A stretch of 64,000 bases of DNA from Stenopsyche tienmushanensis (taxonomy: Eukaryota; Arthropoda; Insecta; Trichoptera; Stenopsychidae), in assembly GCA_008973525.1 (NCBI GenBank), contig WACJ01000124.1:2108001-2172000 (forward strand), written 5' to 3'. Positions within the stretch are counted from its first letter, which is position 1; each line of letters begins with the position of its first letter. Made by a program: the position numbers and the translations under genes. The notes under the pieces were generated by a model that was given only the letters and a program-made list of their open reading frames with translations, was not told where the DNA came from and did not search any database. This document shows positions 38,101-50,660 of this stretch, one piece after another.

Positions 38101-41100
38101 ATGCCGCGATGCCATTAAGCCATGGTTTAAATGAACTTTTTTATCGCTGGCCATTAACATGGGCATGAAAGCAATTCGAGCCAGGGAATAGCTTCCTCCT
38201 TGACGGCAGCAACCCCTTCCTCGGCTGTATGACACAGTGACAAGGAGACACACATCCAGGGAAGCGACCCTCTCGGAGGGAGCACAAGAGCTGGCACTCG
38301 TGAATGCCGCGAGGGAGGACCACTGACGTACTACCCTCGTTTTTTAAATTACTCCCGACGCTTTATGTATGAGATTATGTAGATGGCGCCTTTCCGTCTT
38401 GTTTCATAAAAAAGAAGATACCCGTTTGTACGCACATTTAATGAATCCCCGCCTAGAGAGTAGATCTATAGACCTTTAAAAGTTATACATACGCACTGAT
38501 GGCCGGAAGATAGAACACAGCTTTAAGTACAACGTATGTATTCTATACAAAAGCAGATGTTTGAAACCAAGCATTTAATCAATATCCAAAACAACGTTCA
38601 TATACGATCCGTCAAACCAAATATTATCAACTTTACTACATTAACACCATTAAGTCGCTGATAAGAGCACACCTATTCAATTTTATTAATTGCCTGAGTA
38701 TTAAACTATTTATTAATTCTAGAAAGTATTCGGTATTTTTATTAGTATAAAATATTTACAAAGCAATTTACTTCTTTTATGTTATGAATTAGTTGTGTTT
38801 GCTAAAAAAATTTAATGCTTAAAAAATGTAACGTCACAATATAAAAACTGCCTTATTTTAAAGTCAATTTATGAAGTTAGCTAAAGTTTGGTAAATAAAT
38901 TTATATCATCATATGATGCTGTCCTAACATTGAATAAACGCTTCTAAGCCTTAACTACAAAAATAAGAAAAACATCAATATACATATTTATAATCAAACA
39001 TATGTATCATAGAGTAAATTGCAATTTCAACTCCCAACCTCTTTGAATCCAGTTGAATGTTTTATAGTGTCGATTTAATAAATGGCTGATATCAAATGCA
39101 ATATCTGAATAATCAAATTTCATGTCGATTTTTACGTTGGATGCTATTAGTTACCAACTCAATTATGAATTTGACTATAAAACTCTTGAAATAAAATTGA
39201 AAATCCACCCAACTAAAATGACTAAATTCTATTGCAGTGTTTTATTTTCAATTGTATTGCATTACAAACCATTTCAGTCTCATTGAGAGTATTAGATGAA
39301 ACAAATAAATATAAAATAAAAATGGCAACAGTTACCCATCTTAAATCCTAAGCAGCGGGGCTCAAGTTAACTTGATAGTCGTCGCCGTATAAAAAGGACT
39401 TGGCCAAAGAACTGTTAAGCGTGATCCCAGGATTATTTCTTAAGGCCGATTATTGCAGTTGTTTTGTCTCACCGTCCCTCTTCCCCATCCTGCAGGATTT
39501 ATAAAATACTTATTTCACGCCGTCTGCACTTTTCTCTTATTATCCCAATAGGTATCACTCGTTTATAACAAAATACTCCCGCCATGTCTGGAACTGTACG
39601 ACGAGATATTTACATTCCCTTTTCTTCCCTTGGAGTAATCTACTTTTCCCACTGATTCGTATTGCCTTATATTTTTCTTTCTCTAATTCTCAATGCGACT
39701 CGGATGGATTTACATCAATTAGGGATTTTTCTTTGTCAGGAGACACGTCTTGATGTTTACTTTTTTTCCCCGCGCCTTCACTTTGATAGCTTATTTGCTT
39801 TCAGTCTATTCATTATTTATATACACCCTTCCAATTATAAGTGAGCTTAAAATAAAATCCCAAAATAAATAAAGCTCTTAATTACTAATTTTCTATAAAA
39901 TATCCAATTATTATATTATTTGCATAGACGACTAGTTTTTAAAATCGAAATGGATTAAATACTCTTTATACAGACAATAATTGTACAATTATTATTTTGG
40001 AATGACTGCTCTCAGTATTATAATTTGACAACAATAGGATTAATACTAATTTTAGATGTACCAAATTTAATAAATTCGAAATATGAAATTAAGCATTATT
40101 TCGAATTTGGTATATCCATAGGTATGAAGTATCTTTAATAATCTATTATTATTCTCTCATAAATACTATGCATGATCAAATATGTCCTTTCTAGATAGAG
40201 CATATCTGAGATGTTCAATTTGTTTCAAATTATGTCTATGTATTAACACAACATTATCTTTCTATTCGACTTTTTCAGGAGCTTCAGACCCGCAAAATTA
40301 TCAAATATGATCAGTATTTCATTTCGGATAGAGTTAGTGATATGGGGGTGGGAATGAGGTCTTCAGAGCAGTTTATCAGGAGCTTTTTAGATGTAGTAGA
40401 CGGCGGTTGGAAATTATTCAGAGGCAATACTGAGAATAAAGTGTGGTCCTCACATGGCCGTGCTGGTAATGGGCCCCATGGGTAACCGGCCTCCGGAAAC
40501 TTTATTGCGAGGGCACTCATAAATTGGCCGAAATAATTAAAATCGTAAGTGTCCACGCTATGTCCCACAATTTAGTGGAGGAGGACTTTGGTCTCGCGTG
40601 CCTCGACATGATACTAAAATGCGCTAAGTGGAAGCTATATACTATTCTACCGGGGAAAATAAGATGTTGTTGACCGCTATGAAACACTGGGATGCTGCAC
40701 GAAATTCCATTTAAATTCATTTAGATTGTCGTAAATTCATCCCATAAAATATTGTACATAATTTATAAGACTGTTATACTCATCTTTGTGCCATACAACA
40801 AATTGCATCGTGCCATATACAAATGTTTTTAAACTAAGATTAAATTGAATAATGGTATAATTCATTAAATTTTATTACATGTGTGAGATATCGTTCTAGA
40901 TCAAAATATGAACATATTGATTTTAAAGCATAAACGAATGGAAAACTGTCAAAATAGATTTAAAAAATACGCTTTTTAACCCTAGGCTATGCGTATCTAG
41001 CATAACCAAATATCTTTTCAATTCAGCCATTCGATTACATTTACACTATAGGATGCAAAAATGTGTGTTTTTTGAAAATAACTCCCATTTAAAGGTTGAA

Positions 41101-41349
41101 TATCTGTTAAAATACCATATGCATTCAAATAAAAATTACGAAAACTCATTTCAATTTTTTATTCCTAATCGATACGCATCGATTGCATTTGCTTCTGATT
41201 GCAATGTTACAAAACTATTTTTAAACATTATTTATTATTTTCATAGCGTTCCCACAAATACATAAACGACAAATAAGACACAGATGACTGATGATAAGAT
41301 TATTTGAATATTTAGATTGGCCACTGTACCTGATTTTGTTGATACGATG
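35186..41349. other. Long non-coding stretch with several GC-richer islands
   Basis: No gene is recognised in about 6 kb. Bases 35200-35335, just right of the mariner, end in GTGCAAAACACCCCATATA and may be part of another old element. GC-richer islands lie at about 36000-36560, 37600-38470, 39400-39760 and 40320-40720. The 37600-38470 island is the largest; it contains an AGATGGCGCC string at 38381-38390 and overlapping frames of 60-71 codons on both strands. The 40320-40720 island has mixed minus frames of 67 and 85 codons with no known motif. Confidence 0.5.
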
Positions 41350-41440
41350 AAAATTATTCTCCACAATCTGGATTTGAACTCGAATCATTATAATAAGAGT
41401 CCAATAACTAACACTTGATCGACCAACTTCAAATAGACTT
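41350..41440 (-). repeat. tRNA-derived SINE-like fragment (family A, copy 2)
   Basis: On the minus strand an A-box-like region, GTCGATCAAGTGTTAGTTAT, leads to GGACTCTTATTATAATG and a B box, GAGTTCAAATCC (plus 41370-41381), followed by AGATTGTGG. This is the clearest copy of family A. It lies about ten bases before a family-B SINE on the other strand. Confidence 0.6.
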
Positions 41441-41449
41441 TGATAAAGT

Positions 41450-41610
41450 AGTTAGTCCCGCAGTTAAGCGGTTGGACTCAATCATCTTGCGATCACATTT
41501 TTAAAAACATATATACACCATGATAAACCATGTCAAAATGGTTAGCAATGGTACCATAAAAGGGATTGCTAAAAGTCACCTCAAAAAATAGTCTCTATTA
41601 AAAATAACGA
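41450..41610 (+). repeat. tRNA-derived SINE (family B, copy 2)
   Basis: An A-box-like head, GTTAGTCCCGCAGTTAAGCG followed by GTTGGACTC (41451-41480), precedes a body (41494-41589) that aligns with 26823-26917, and an A-rich end at 41582. The head here is closer to a tRNA D-arm than in copy 1, while the B box is degenerate; the two copies complement each other in defining the family. Confidence 0.7.
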
Positions 41611-42029
41611 ACTTTTGATGCAAAATAAATATTCAGTTAAATTTTAATCGATATAATGTTAGTCGATTCGACTAACAAAGCGTGCATTTTTTTGCTATGC
41701 TCTGCTTATAAATTTGGTATTTTAAGTCAATTAAAATGCATGTAAGATCTTTTGTTGTGCTGACATAATAATAAAAAAGTAATTAAGGAAAAATTACAAA
41801 ATTGAAATGCACAATGCAATTTTTAAATAATTTAAATTGGTTTGTCTGAGTTGTTGACATTTTCAGATTTATTTATTTCGCCATAATTGATTGGGCTCCT
41901 CTTGAAGTTTTCTGCTAAAAAGCTTTATTGCATATTATGTTTACGTAGTGCTTAAATTCTTATGGCGATAGAAATGCCTTCTATCCTCGAACTACCCCTT
42001 GAAGAAACATCAACTTTAAATTCTAGGAG

Positions 42030-42070
42030 CGCAAAAATTCTCCCCACGGACCGCAGTTTGGGTAAACCTG
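42030..42070 (-). mobile_element. hAT terminal-repeat remnant
   Basis: The complement reads CAGGTTTACCCAAACTGCGG, then TCCGTGGGGAGAATTTTT. This is a decayed form of the same end type as the element at 11926-12233 (CAG..GTTCC(T/C)AAACT(G)GGTCCGCGG). No matching second end was firmly identified upstream; a weak candidate, TAGTGCTTAAATTCTTATGG, lies near 41947. Confidence 0.5.
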
Positions 42071-43466
42071 TCCAGAGTGATGAATAATAAAATTCAAGTA
42101 CATTATAGTCCCAAATACGGCATTTCGCATTCTCACAGCTCAGATTTAAATCCTTTTAAATATTGCACAAATACGTACGGAATAATGCATTTCATAAGAG
42201 ACCGCAAGCTCACAGTTGTTAATTAATTTACGTGCAAAACGCACTAAGTCTCGGTCTCCACTTCTAATCCAGTCTATTTTGTGCAGTTTAATTAAAAACA
42301 ATTTATATTTAATCCCGCAACTGTTGGCCATCATTTCCCCATTCCGACTCTGTGATATGTGTGCAATAAAGTTGCCAGGCTCCCGGACACTATAACAATT
42401 AAAACTTACCATAATAAAGTACATCGTCCTCGCCTTTTACCTACCACCTTCTGTTTCATGTACGATTTTCCCAAGGTGGATACAATTTCTATCATCATGC
42501 AAAATGTATTCGTTTTTTGCTATGAGCATTAGGGGAGGAATCGATAAAACCGCAGAAAAGCTTTCAACTCTAAATATGATATGAATCATTCATTTTGAGC
42601 TAAAAATATACGTCTAAATATATTTCAGAAATAAATATTGTTTTGCAAGAGTTCTTATTAGTTTCCTTTAAACATTCTCAGGCGTCTGATCTGAAAGCAT
42701 AATGGCTTTGGTTAAATCTGTTTATGCCATCGAAGATTAATTCCAATCCTTTATAAGAGCTCTCTGCAGACGCGCTATAAATAAATTGTATTCATACATT
42801 TAATTTATTATTTAACAAAAGCGGTCAATCATTTTGATCTTGTAAATCTTATATAAATACATAGCAAAATATTTATGTAATAGAGCAAAAAACATATTTT
42901 TTATCGAGGAAGAAAAATCTTCAACAAAAATTTTAATGAAAGACGCCTGTCCATCTTGTACCAAAATCATGTACTCCGCCAGGATATTTCTCTCTGCTGT
43001 TGTAAGTAGATGTCGCATTTTTAATCACCTTAGGGTTTCCAAACGCAAATATAAAAAATGGGGAAAATTTTCGACATGGGACAAGTAAAAAAAACCTGCT
43101 AATATTGACTAATATCCAGTTTGCCCTCAAGCCGAGCAGAAGATAAACGACATGCGAACGGGGAATTTTTATAATGACTAAAATATTTCTCTTGCCACCC
43201 TCGCTGTTGACCCTAAGAGATAGGAGAGAAAGGGCGTAAATATATAGTCTGATCGCATTGGGAGCCGGCAATAATTTTTGATTGGGTGGAATATTCGAGC
43301 ATTTTATTTCTGTGCTTATTTTTTTAAAATAAACAACGCAGCAATGATGTAATTTTATTCAGAAGTACCCTAAGTCATCTGAAATAATTGCTTTTTTCCA
43401 TACGTTTCTTTATTGTTCATACATAAGGAATGACAAGGTCATCATTGTCTTCGAGACCATTTATAA
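42071..43466. other. Non-coding stretch
   Basis: A GC-richer part lies at about 42080-42540 and another at about 43100-43270. Minus-strand frames of 92 codons (42146-42424) and 112 codons (42933-43271) have no recognised domain. Nothing else is identified. Confidence 0.5.
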
Positions 43467-43510
43467 TAGCGTTTCTCAGCCGGTTGTTCAGGCACCCTTG
43501 AAAAAAATAG
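43467..43510 (+). mobile_element. Possible hAT end fragment
   Basis: TAGCGTTTCTCAGCCGGTTG followed by TTCAGGCACCC resembles a widespread hAT end of the CAGTGTTTCTCAACCGGTG type, with the leading C mutated to T. No partner end is seen within 700 bases. This is an assignment by similarity of about 20 bases only. Confidence 0.35.
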
Positions 43511-44489
43511 TATAATTTAATTTGGGTACATTTAAAAAATATTGACAACGCAATCGATCATTTGTAATGAAATTAATTATCGTAGATGGAATTTCGTGGA
43601 ATTTTTATTTTTTTGTATAATTGAATATTCTTTGAAAATATGACTTATTCGTTTATCTAATGTAGTCTTACTTTTGTAAATTAAAATGTAGTCGTCTATA
43701 AAATTCATAATTTAGGATTTGATTAAAAGCATTCATTATGATTGGTAGCCTGTTATTAGCCATAGACATTTTCCATAGAAGAATTTTTCCAGGATGAGGG
43801 ATATTTTTGTAATAGTTTCTTATTGCCTCATACAGTTGAAGTTGATATCAGATTATTTGATTAAGCGTTTTAAATACGAGAAGATCTATGAGTACATTAT
43901 TGTTATAGATCAGTCACTTATAAATCGTGTTGGTGCTTACTTTTTCAGAACCAGTTATCTTTTTACAGCGATTTTTTTAAGTATAGACTATAGTAAATTT
44001 AAAATTAAATTTTCAGTATTTTAGTACTAGAAAAATGCAGGTATTTTACCAAAACTTAATGTATACCCTAAATTTGATTAGCCAGGTTTTACCATATCTA
44101 AAATTTGAACCCTAATCTAGTAAATAACATAAATAATAAACACTTCTATGCCATTATTTTATTTTTATTTATTTATACTTTTTGATGATTAACCAATAAT
44201 AATGATGGAATCTCCCTCCCCTTCTCCTATTGAGATAAAAATATTAATCATTTATATAAATTTAATAAAATTGTAAAAACGCCTCCCCCTGCTGCCAATG
44301 AAAGAATATTACATGTATATTAAGGGTGGTCTTATTCGGGTAAAAAAAAATTCGAATATTCGACCGGTCAACCTCTCATTTATTTTTTCACCCTAAAAAA
44401 CTATTTCAGATTTTTCTTCAATTTTTTAAAATAATATTTAAGGGTCGCTACCAAGATTTAAATTTTCATTAAAAGATTAAAATACTGTT
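43511..44489. other. AT-rich non-coding DNA
   Basis: No gene is recognised. At about 44330-44375 the string TTCGAATATTCGA follows a run of A. It may belong to the 3' flank of the transposon-like relic that ends at 44490. Confidence 0.5.
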
Positions 44490-45270
44490 TTACGAGCGTT
44501 GATTTTTTGTATCAGGATATTTCTTTCTGTTTAAGCTTTTGCTAACAATAACAAATATTGCTTTTGCTCTTCGTCGATTATCATCAGCAATATCATTCAC
44601 TACCTGCATAGAATGGACCATTTTCTTTGCAGCCTTAAAATCAGAGTCATCCTTCAAAGTTTCAATACCTTTATTCAAAAAATGTGATAAGAAACCTGGT
44701 ATCTGGAAAAATTGTAGAGTTGCTAATCAATCAAAATCTTCTATGCTTTTTTCGATGATCTGTTCAACATCAATGCTTTTCTTTTTCGAGAAATTTTCTA
44801 CAGCTGCGATTCTTAGTGCATCTACACATTTTGCTTATCTTTAACTGAAAATTCGTCGACAAAAAATGCAAAAGACAAATGGGCCAGTATTTTTTTCATG
44901 GTAACTTTGGCCATTATTTGGTTTATATTTTCAAAGGAAACCAGATCTTTTAAAAATTGTAAGTCGTTTGAAACCAGTATTTTATATATATAATATACAT
45001 TACGACTGTGAAAAGACAAATATCTTACACTGCTTTTATTTACTTTTTCGTCAGTTTAAACTGATGTTTAAATTTAAAAAATCAAAAACACATAGCTTTA
45101 GTCATCCATTTAGCACAATGAAGACCAGTAAGTCTCCTAAATTAAACTCCTTTTTTAGGAATTCCTCCCAAGTAAATGATGAAGATATGACGGAAAGATT
45201 CAGTAACTTTATAGTCATCTCGAGGTTGATACACAAGTTGTTTTTGGGCAGTAACATTTTCTATGATTTT
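44490..45270 (-). pseudogene. Relic of a widespread transposon-like protein (C-terminal region)
   Basis: The minus strand, read from 45270 downwards, gives SFRHIFIIYLGGIPKKGV, a stop, RRLTGLHCAKWMTKAMCF, a stop and HQFKLTKK. It continues through a second block, NINQIMAKVTMKKILAHLSF, then after a one-base shift VDALRIAAVENFSKKKSIDV and QFFQIPGFLSHFLNKGIETL, and last KMVHSMQVVNDIADDNRRRA, with a stop at about 44490. The PGAxHxARWMxKAIY-like block followed far downstream by a (K)VVNDxAERxxxL-like block is a pair I recognise from uncharacterised, multi-copy proteins in cnidarians, insects and crustaceans. I do not know its catalytic mechanism. About 260 residues survive with only about four lesions, so it is fairly young. 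A TGA replaces a probable Trp codon in the DFDW segment. Confidence 0.65.
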
Positions 45271-47294
45271 TGAGGATGTTTTATTATATTTTTTTCTCCG
45301 TGTCATTATAAAACAATATATATTGTGTTATAATGGCAATATAAATGTATTTTATCAAACATTTTCCATTTAAAATGCTCATGATTTTATAAGCTTCATG
45401 TATTTTTTACAGTTTTTCTGTACTAAATTGACAACTTAATAATTGTCGTCGACGTCAATTAAAATATTTCTGACATGACTTATATCAAACAAACCTTATA
45501 CATAAGGGAATTCCGTGTAATAAAATACTATAATAATAAATTTACACACGATATTTCTGAAAATTTCATTGCGTGCTCATATTGTAATTATATGAGTAAT
45601 GATATTTATGACGTAAATATAATAATGCATGTGAAATATTGATAAATATCTAATATTTTTTAGATTTATATTATTTGCTCATTAATTTCCGAGCGACATT
45701 TTGAAAGACAATTGAGATTGGTAGATAAGATTTCACAAAGGACTCTTATCGTAGTATTTTCAGTGATGATATTTATAGCAATTTAGTCTTTGAATTCTCG
45801 AATTAGTTTGCAAGTCACGCAGAAAAACAATCTACAGAATTACTCATGATTTAAAATACGAAGATTGCTTGAAAAAGCTAAGAGCCCATATTATAAAATG
45901 TAAATAATACTCGTACAAAATGTTAAATTAAATTAATACAAGGGCTTGTTTACTATTTAATTGGTTTTTAATCTATTTAATGAAGTCAGTGCAGAATAGA
46001 TTTGAGATGAATATTAGCAATAATGTTAATCTATGGTGGATTAGGTGGGTAGCTTATTATGCAATTAAGTAGCTATATATAAATTCTATAACAAAAAGTA
46101 TTCATTATACAAAAATACCAACATTCTCAAATCAATTTTTATAAATTTAAATCATCAGAATTTCTTATTTAATACAAAATTTGTAAACGTGTATGTGCAT
46201 GATTAATTTTGAATTTAGGTATATAAAGGTGGACTTTCCCGGTATATCAAGTATGAATATATACAATGTTTGGTTTTTATTTTTATTTCATTGTCAAACA
46301 AAGCCCATAGTCCTTCTTGGAAGCTTTTCATGATTATTCATGATATTTTACTTTTCAGAAAAGCGTTACTCAAAAATCCAAATCGTTGTCGATTGGGAGT
46401 CAATGCACGAGTAGCTCAATGCGATACAATTTAATGCCCCCGACAAAATAAGGGAAGCAGAAATTTATTTCCATTTTAACGAAGTTTTGAATCTCTTTGT
46501 TGGAAATTCGTATACACACGTCTATGATATATAATATGAGACAACAGAATGAATTTCTATGACCTCTTGCCCGGGCGCTTGATTTATATCTTTCGCAAAC
46601 TCCCATTTTCGCATTTTTTGCCACCACCGCTCTCCCGTATTCGAGCTTTTCGCAAAATATTTTTTAAGCGCGGAGTGTATACTAAAACGACCCATACGAC
46701 ACACCGCGACACTGTCGCGATGTTAAAAAACCGTGTTTATTCACTGTTTTACAAAATTGCAAAAAGTCACACAAGCAGATTGTTTAGATTTATCGTGATT
46801 CATTTTTGTTCAGCTGAAATATTTTCCGATCACTTTTAACTCTTCGATAGTTGATTTTATTTTACTTTCGGGCTTTTATTCCATATCTTATACATGAATA
46901 CATGGTGTTTCAAAATTAAATAATTGATTTCAACATTTCAATCCTAATTTAATCACTTTTGGAAGAATGGAAGAAACTGGATACTACCTCATAAAAATCC
47001 TCAACCTCCGTGAAAATATCTTAGGATGATTGCAAAATTATGATGACAATCATCTATGAAACCGGTGAAATTTAATTTTGACACACTTGCTCTGGTGACC
47101 CGATTGGTGACTGCTTATAAATATAAACTTGGAGGTATAAATCTTCTGTTCCTTGACATAAACTCAATATTGAATGCATACCAAGAACCTTAGTCTTAGT
47201 ATGATTTAGACTTCTTGTGATTGTGTACAGAAACAAAATTCGACCTTAAGATACTTCAAATGTTTTTTAAAGAAAAATCAAGAATTTGAACTGT
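45271..47294. other. Non-coding stretch
   Basis: Very AT-rich from 45271 to about 46400. A GC-richer island lies at about 46420-46730, with open frames on both strands (46400-46704 minus, 46549-46839 plus) that match no known protein. Nothing else is identified. Confidence 0.5.
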
Positions 47295-47625
47295 TACATA
47301 GGAGCGGGGGGCCTCTCGGGGCAGGGTTCCCGGGCGGCTTTTCGCTCCCACGTGCTCGTCGGGATGGCCGCGTTAACGCACGGGTTCTTTTATCCAAGAG
47401 AGAAATCTGGCTGCGTGAAGGACGTCCTCCCGCAGCCAAGGTCAACCGACGACTCCTCCTGATTCCCGCCTCCTACGCATCACCACCCAACCTCCAACGG
47501 TACACGCGCAAGAAGCAATCTATCGGTAATTGCAGGTGCAATGTCCCCGCAGCATTACAGAAGATGGCGCTGTTAAAATAGCACAATGCACCCAAAGAGA
47601 AACAGAAGATGTCGCTGTGAATGAA
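47295..47625. other. GC-rich island with paired ACAGAAGATG(G/T)CGCTGT strings
   Basis: This is the most GC-rich block in the window, starting abruptly at about 47303 with GGAGCGGGGGGCCTCTCGGG. It has many CpG sites and no stable reading frame. A 17-mer, ACAGAAGATGGCGCTGT (47557-47573), recurs at 47602-47618 with one change (G to T). Its AGATGGCGC core resembles insulator (CTCF) and YY1-type motifs. A promoter or insulator role is an inference only; no TATA box, initiator or transcript evidence supports it. Confidence 0.4.
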
Positions 47626-47756
47626 GTTGAACAATATTATCTTAAGTATTTATTTAACAGGACAATTAACAGGATAAACAAATAATAAAATCAACCAAGC
47701 CCTCTTTCGCGCAAAACGTGTATTGAGCCAAAAAAATAGATAAAAATGGATTTCCA

Positions 47757-47845
47757 ATCGGTTCAGTTCCAGGTTTTCGTTCCGCCAAAAATAACGGTTT
47801 TACTGCATATCGGTTTTCGATATACCTTCGGTTCGTTGTTCTGAA
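47757..47845. repeat. Fragment of family-T MITE (copy 2)
   Basis: The bases GGTTTTCGTTCCGCCAAAAA (from about 47772), then TAACGGTTTTAC and TATCGGTTTTCG, align with 24669-24715 of the element at 24582-24774. The inverted ends are absent. A short internal fragment is all that remains. Confidence 0.65.
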
Positions 47846-50037
47846 GAAAATAAATTTATAGATTTTAAGTAATGAATGAAAATGAAGTCATTATAAGAAA
47901 AAACCGAAATAACTTATTATATAAATCCAAAGTAGTGTATAATAAGTGTTCTATATTACTAGGGGGTTATTATAGATTTATGAGCAAAATAGACAAAAAA
48001 AAACCTTCAAAATTAGCCGTTTTTTAATGTTTCAATTTTTGATGATAAAAATGATAACTAATAATCAGGTTGACATTAAAGAAACTTACAAGACTTCATT
48101 GAATTTATTTACTTATACGCATTCCAGGAACAGTTTACTTAGATTATTTTTATTCCGAGAATCAATATTAATCTAACAAATCTTCATTACTCAAAAATAT
48201 ATTTTTCGCTTTTGTTCATTAAAACCCCAAAAAGTTGGATGTTTATGAATATATGTTAATTATGAAATCAAAGATCCTTACAAATTCTTTTAAATGATAG
48301 TTATTTGTAACTTAATTCATAGGTCATTCCCAACAATTAAAAAAATCGACCATCTATTTATATGTTCATAAGCTGGATTTGTATTTATATGCCAGATGAT
48401 GCGTAAATTTTCTTTCCATAGTAATATTATAGTAAATCCTTTAAATATCAAATTAAGTTATTATAGTGAAGCCTTATTACACGTCAATAGCATAAAATCA
48501 ATTTTCCCATGGCATTTCCGATCACAGGTGCCTACGTGTAGGACATTTTCATTCGGCTCATACGTCGTGTGAAATTCATCGATCGATTCGTCGGCTGAAA
48601 ATTTAATACCCTGAGCCCAGTGGGGGCTGAAATGAGGGGAGGGGCTCGTGATGCAATTATGTGGCATTATCGGATAATGGAAGCCTGACATTAAATCAGC
48701 CTGGGGAACATTGGCCACGGCGTCTGATAACGGGGACCACTGTTCATTGTGAAACGTCCGCCGCCAAATATCATTGCCCCACAGCCCTTGATAAGCTCGT
48801 TCACTCTCGCTTTCTAAAAAAAAAGCCCTAAAGCCCATTACATCAACGGGGTGCTCACTTGACAAACCCAATTTGAGGTATGACTCGAAAACAACATTTG
48901 CAATGGACTAAATCAATACCATCCCCAGTAAATTAGCATCACTGGCTGAAGCTGCAAAATTTGCATTAATGGACATAATACTGTAGAAGCCATAAAATAA
49001 ATACAAATCTTCAAGGTCAGACAAGCAACTGTTTTTGAATAGATACATATGCATTATTGAAGGTTTACAGCCTCTGTTGTTGAATATTCAACTCTCACAA
49101 TAGAGAAATGTTTCACATAGTCTCAAAAGTCGCTTGATTGATTCCGTTGGGCGGGCTTTGAGTTTGATTCGCTTCCACGTAGACTGAATATCCCGCCCAG
49201 ACTGCAGACATGGGCGGGGAAAACACCACAGAAAATGCTTCTAAAACTGAGAGATGCGAAATTTACAAAATCCTACTGCAAATACTCGACACGTACTCTC
49301 TTCACGCTATTTTGCAACTCGATTGCATGCTTTAAGAAGGCTCTGATGCCCAAAAAAAGCGAGAAATTAAGCTTAATAACCATAATTCACTTCTTCTCCA
49401 TTGATCACTTATAAAATATAAGGCCGAAGGCTCTCCATAGCGATCATGATGCATTTCGTTGAATACATGCCATGCGAAGCGTTAAAAATGCGATCGTTAA
49501 CATTTATGAAAATGGATGTTTGTAAAGAAAAAAATATTCAAATACGATGCTTATATAAATAATTTTGACAGCGCAATAACATTGTGAATTTCAGAAAATG
49601 CGCTTCTTATTCGCTTATGTTTTAAGCAAAAATAGCTTTCATCTATGTTTACATGGTTGTTGAAATCTCAAATTTAAGAAAAACTGAATCCAGCCTAATC
49701 CTTTCAGCGAACTGGAAATCATATCCCGCTATCCTGAACAGCTCCTCCGCTCATAACTCAGCAGCATCTTCTCTCATGTGTTGTTTCATCTTAGATCTAT
49801 AAGCTTGACACTGTTATCAGTCAAATTAACAAAAACAAACTGAAGATAAGCAAGTGCGAACAAACAAGGGTAGGAATACAAGTTTCGAAATCGATCTCGA
49901 AAGATATTTAGACAGTTATCATCTGGAAGATATTATAGAAAGTCGTTCGTAAAGTTAACATTTGTAAGTCATTATAGAAATACGTAACAATGAAATGCTG
50001 GATTCGCTTTTCGGAGAAGCACATATCTGATGGACGC
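47846..50037. other. Non-coding stretch with an island at 48.5-49.0 kb
   Basis: AT-rich to about 48460, then a GC-richer island at about 48470-48960 (see the separate open-frame entry). A further GC-richer patch lies at about 49120-49500. No repeat ends or RNA genes were identified. Confidence 0.5.
48461..48871 (-). other. Unrecognised 136-codon open frame in a GC-richer island
   Basis: The frame is open from an ATG at 48871 down to a stop at 48461 and reads as a plausible soluble protein with Trp, His and Cys residues, including RRTFHNEQWSPLSDAV and SPSPHFSPHWAQG. I do not recognise any domain. No signal peptide or membrane segment is seen, and no splice sites or adjoining exon are evident. 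The island's low stop-codon density could explain the length. It could be an exon of an unknown gene or a conserved non-coding block. Confidence 0.15.
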
Positions 50038-50215
50038 AGCGACGAACGAGTTAAATAAATAAACACTGTTGATAACATAAAATATTCAATAATTTCTTCT
50101 AGTAAACATAAACAATACACTTGAAATCGATTCATTATGTCATATATTATTCATTATAATGTAATATCAATATCATTATTAGTAGATAAATTTGGATTAA
50201 AGATATATATCACTG
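50038..50215 (+). repeat. Dispersed repeat family S, copy 1
   Basis: Aligns with 62131-62270. Shared blocks are AGCGACGAAC, TTAAATAAATAAACACTGT, GATA, AATATTC(A/G)ATAATTTCTT, CATAAACAA, ACTTGAAATCGA and TCATTATTAGT, followed by GATAAATTTG. Copy 1 carries about 40 extra bases between GAAATCGA and ATCATTATT. No coding sequence or inverted ends are visible. Confidence 0.8.
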
Positions 50216-50589
50216 GAATTTGCTCGCAAATACGCGACCATCCCGCCATGCAAGCAATATTCATTCCAGCTTTAAAATTTTATTAGGATAAGAATCTGTT
50301 GAAGATTAGTATAGAATAATCAGTACTACCTTATTTAAAAATACTACTATCCGGATTCAGTAAATTCCCCATGCCAATAAATTAGGGAAATAACGTATAT
50401 TGATATATTTAAGGCACAGAAATAAATCCACGTACCACTGAATCGATTTTTTTCGCGAAGCGTAAAATATACCCATGATTATCCCGATTAAGCCTGGTTC
50501 AATAAAATTCAATCCAAGCCTAAGGAGCACGAGTATGGATTTGGCACGATTATCAGTATAAAAATAATAAGCATCGTGGGTTAAACACC

Positions 50590-50660
50590 AGCTAGCTAAG
50601 TGTTGATTGTGATCCTCATAATGGTTAATCCAGTCAATGGTTGAGGATTCATATTAACTC
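50590..50660 (+). repeat. Possible SINE family-A fragment (copy 3)
   Basis: AAGTGTTGATTGTGATCCTC, then ATAATGGTT (50598-50626), resembles the AAGTGTTAGTTATTGGACTC, TTATTATAATG region of copy 2 at 41350-41440. GGTTGAGGATTC at 50639 could be a decayed B box. The match is weak and no tail is seen. Confidence 0.3.
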
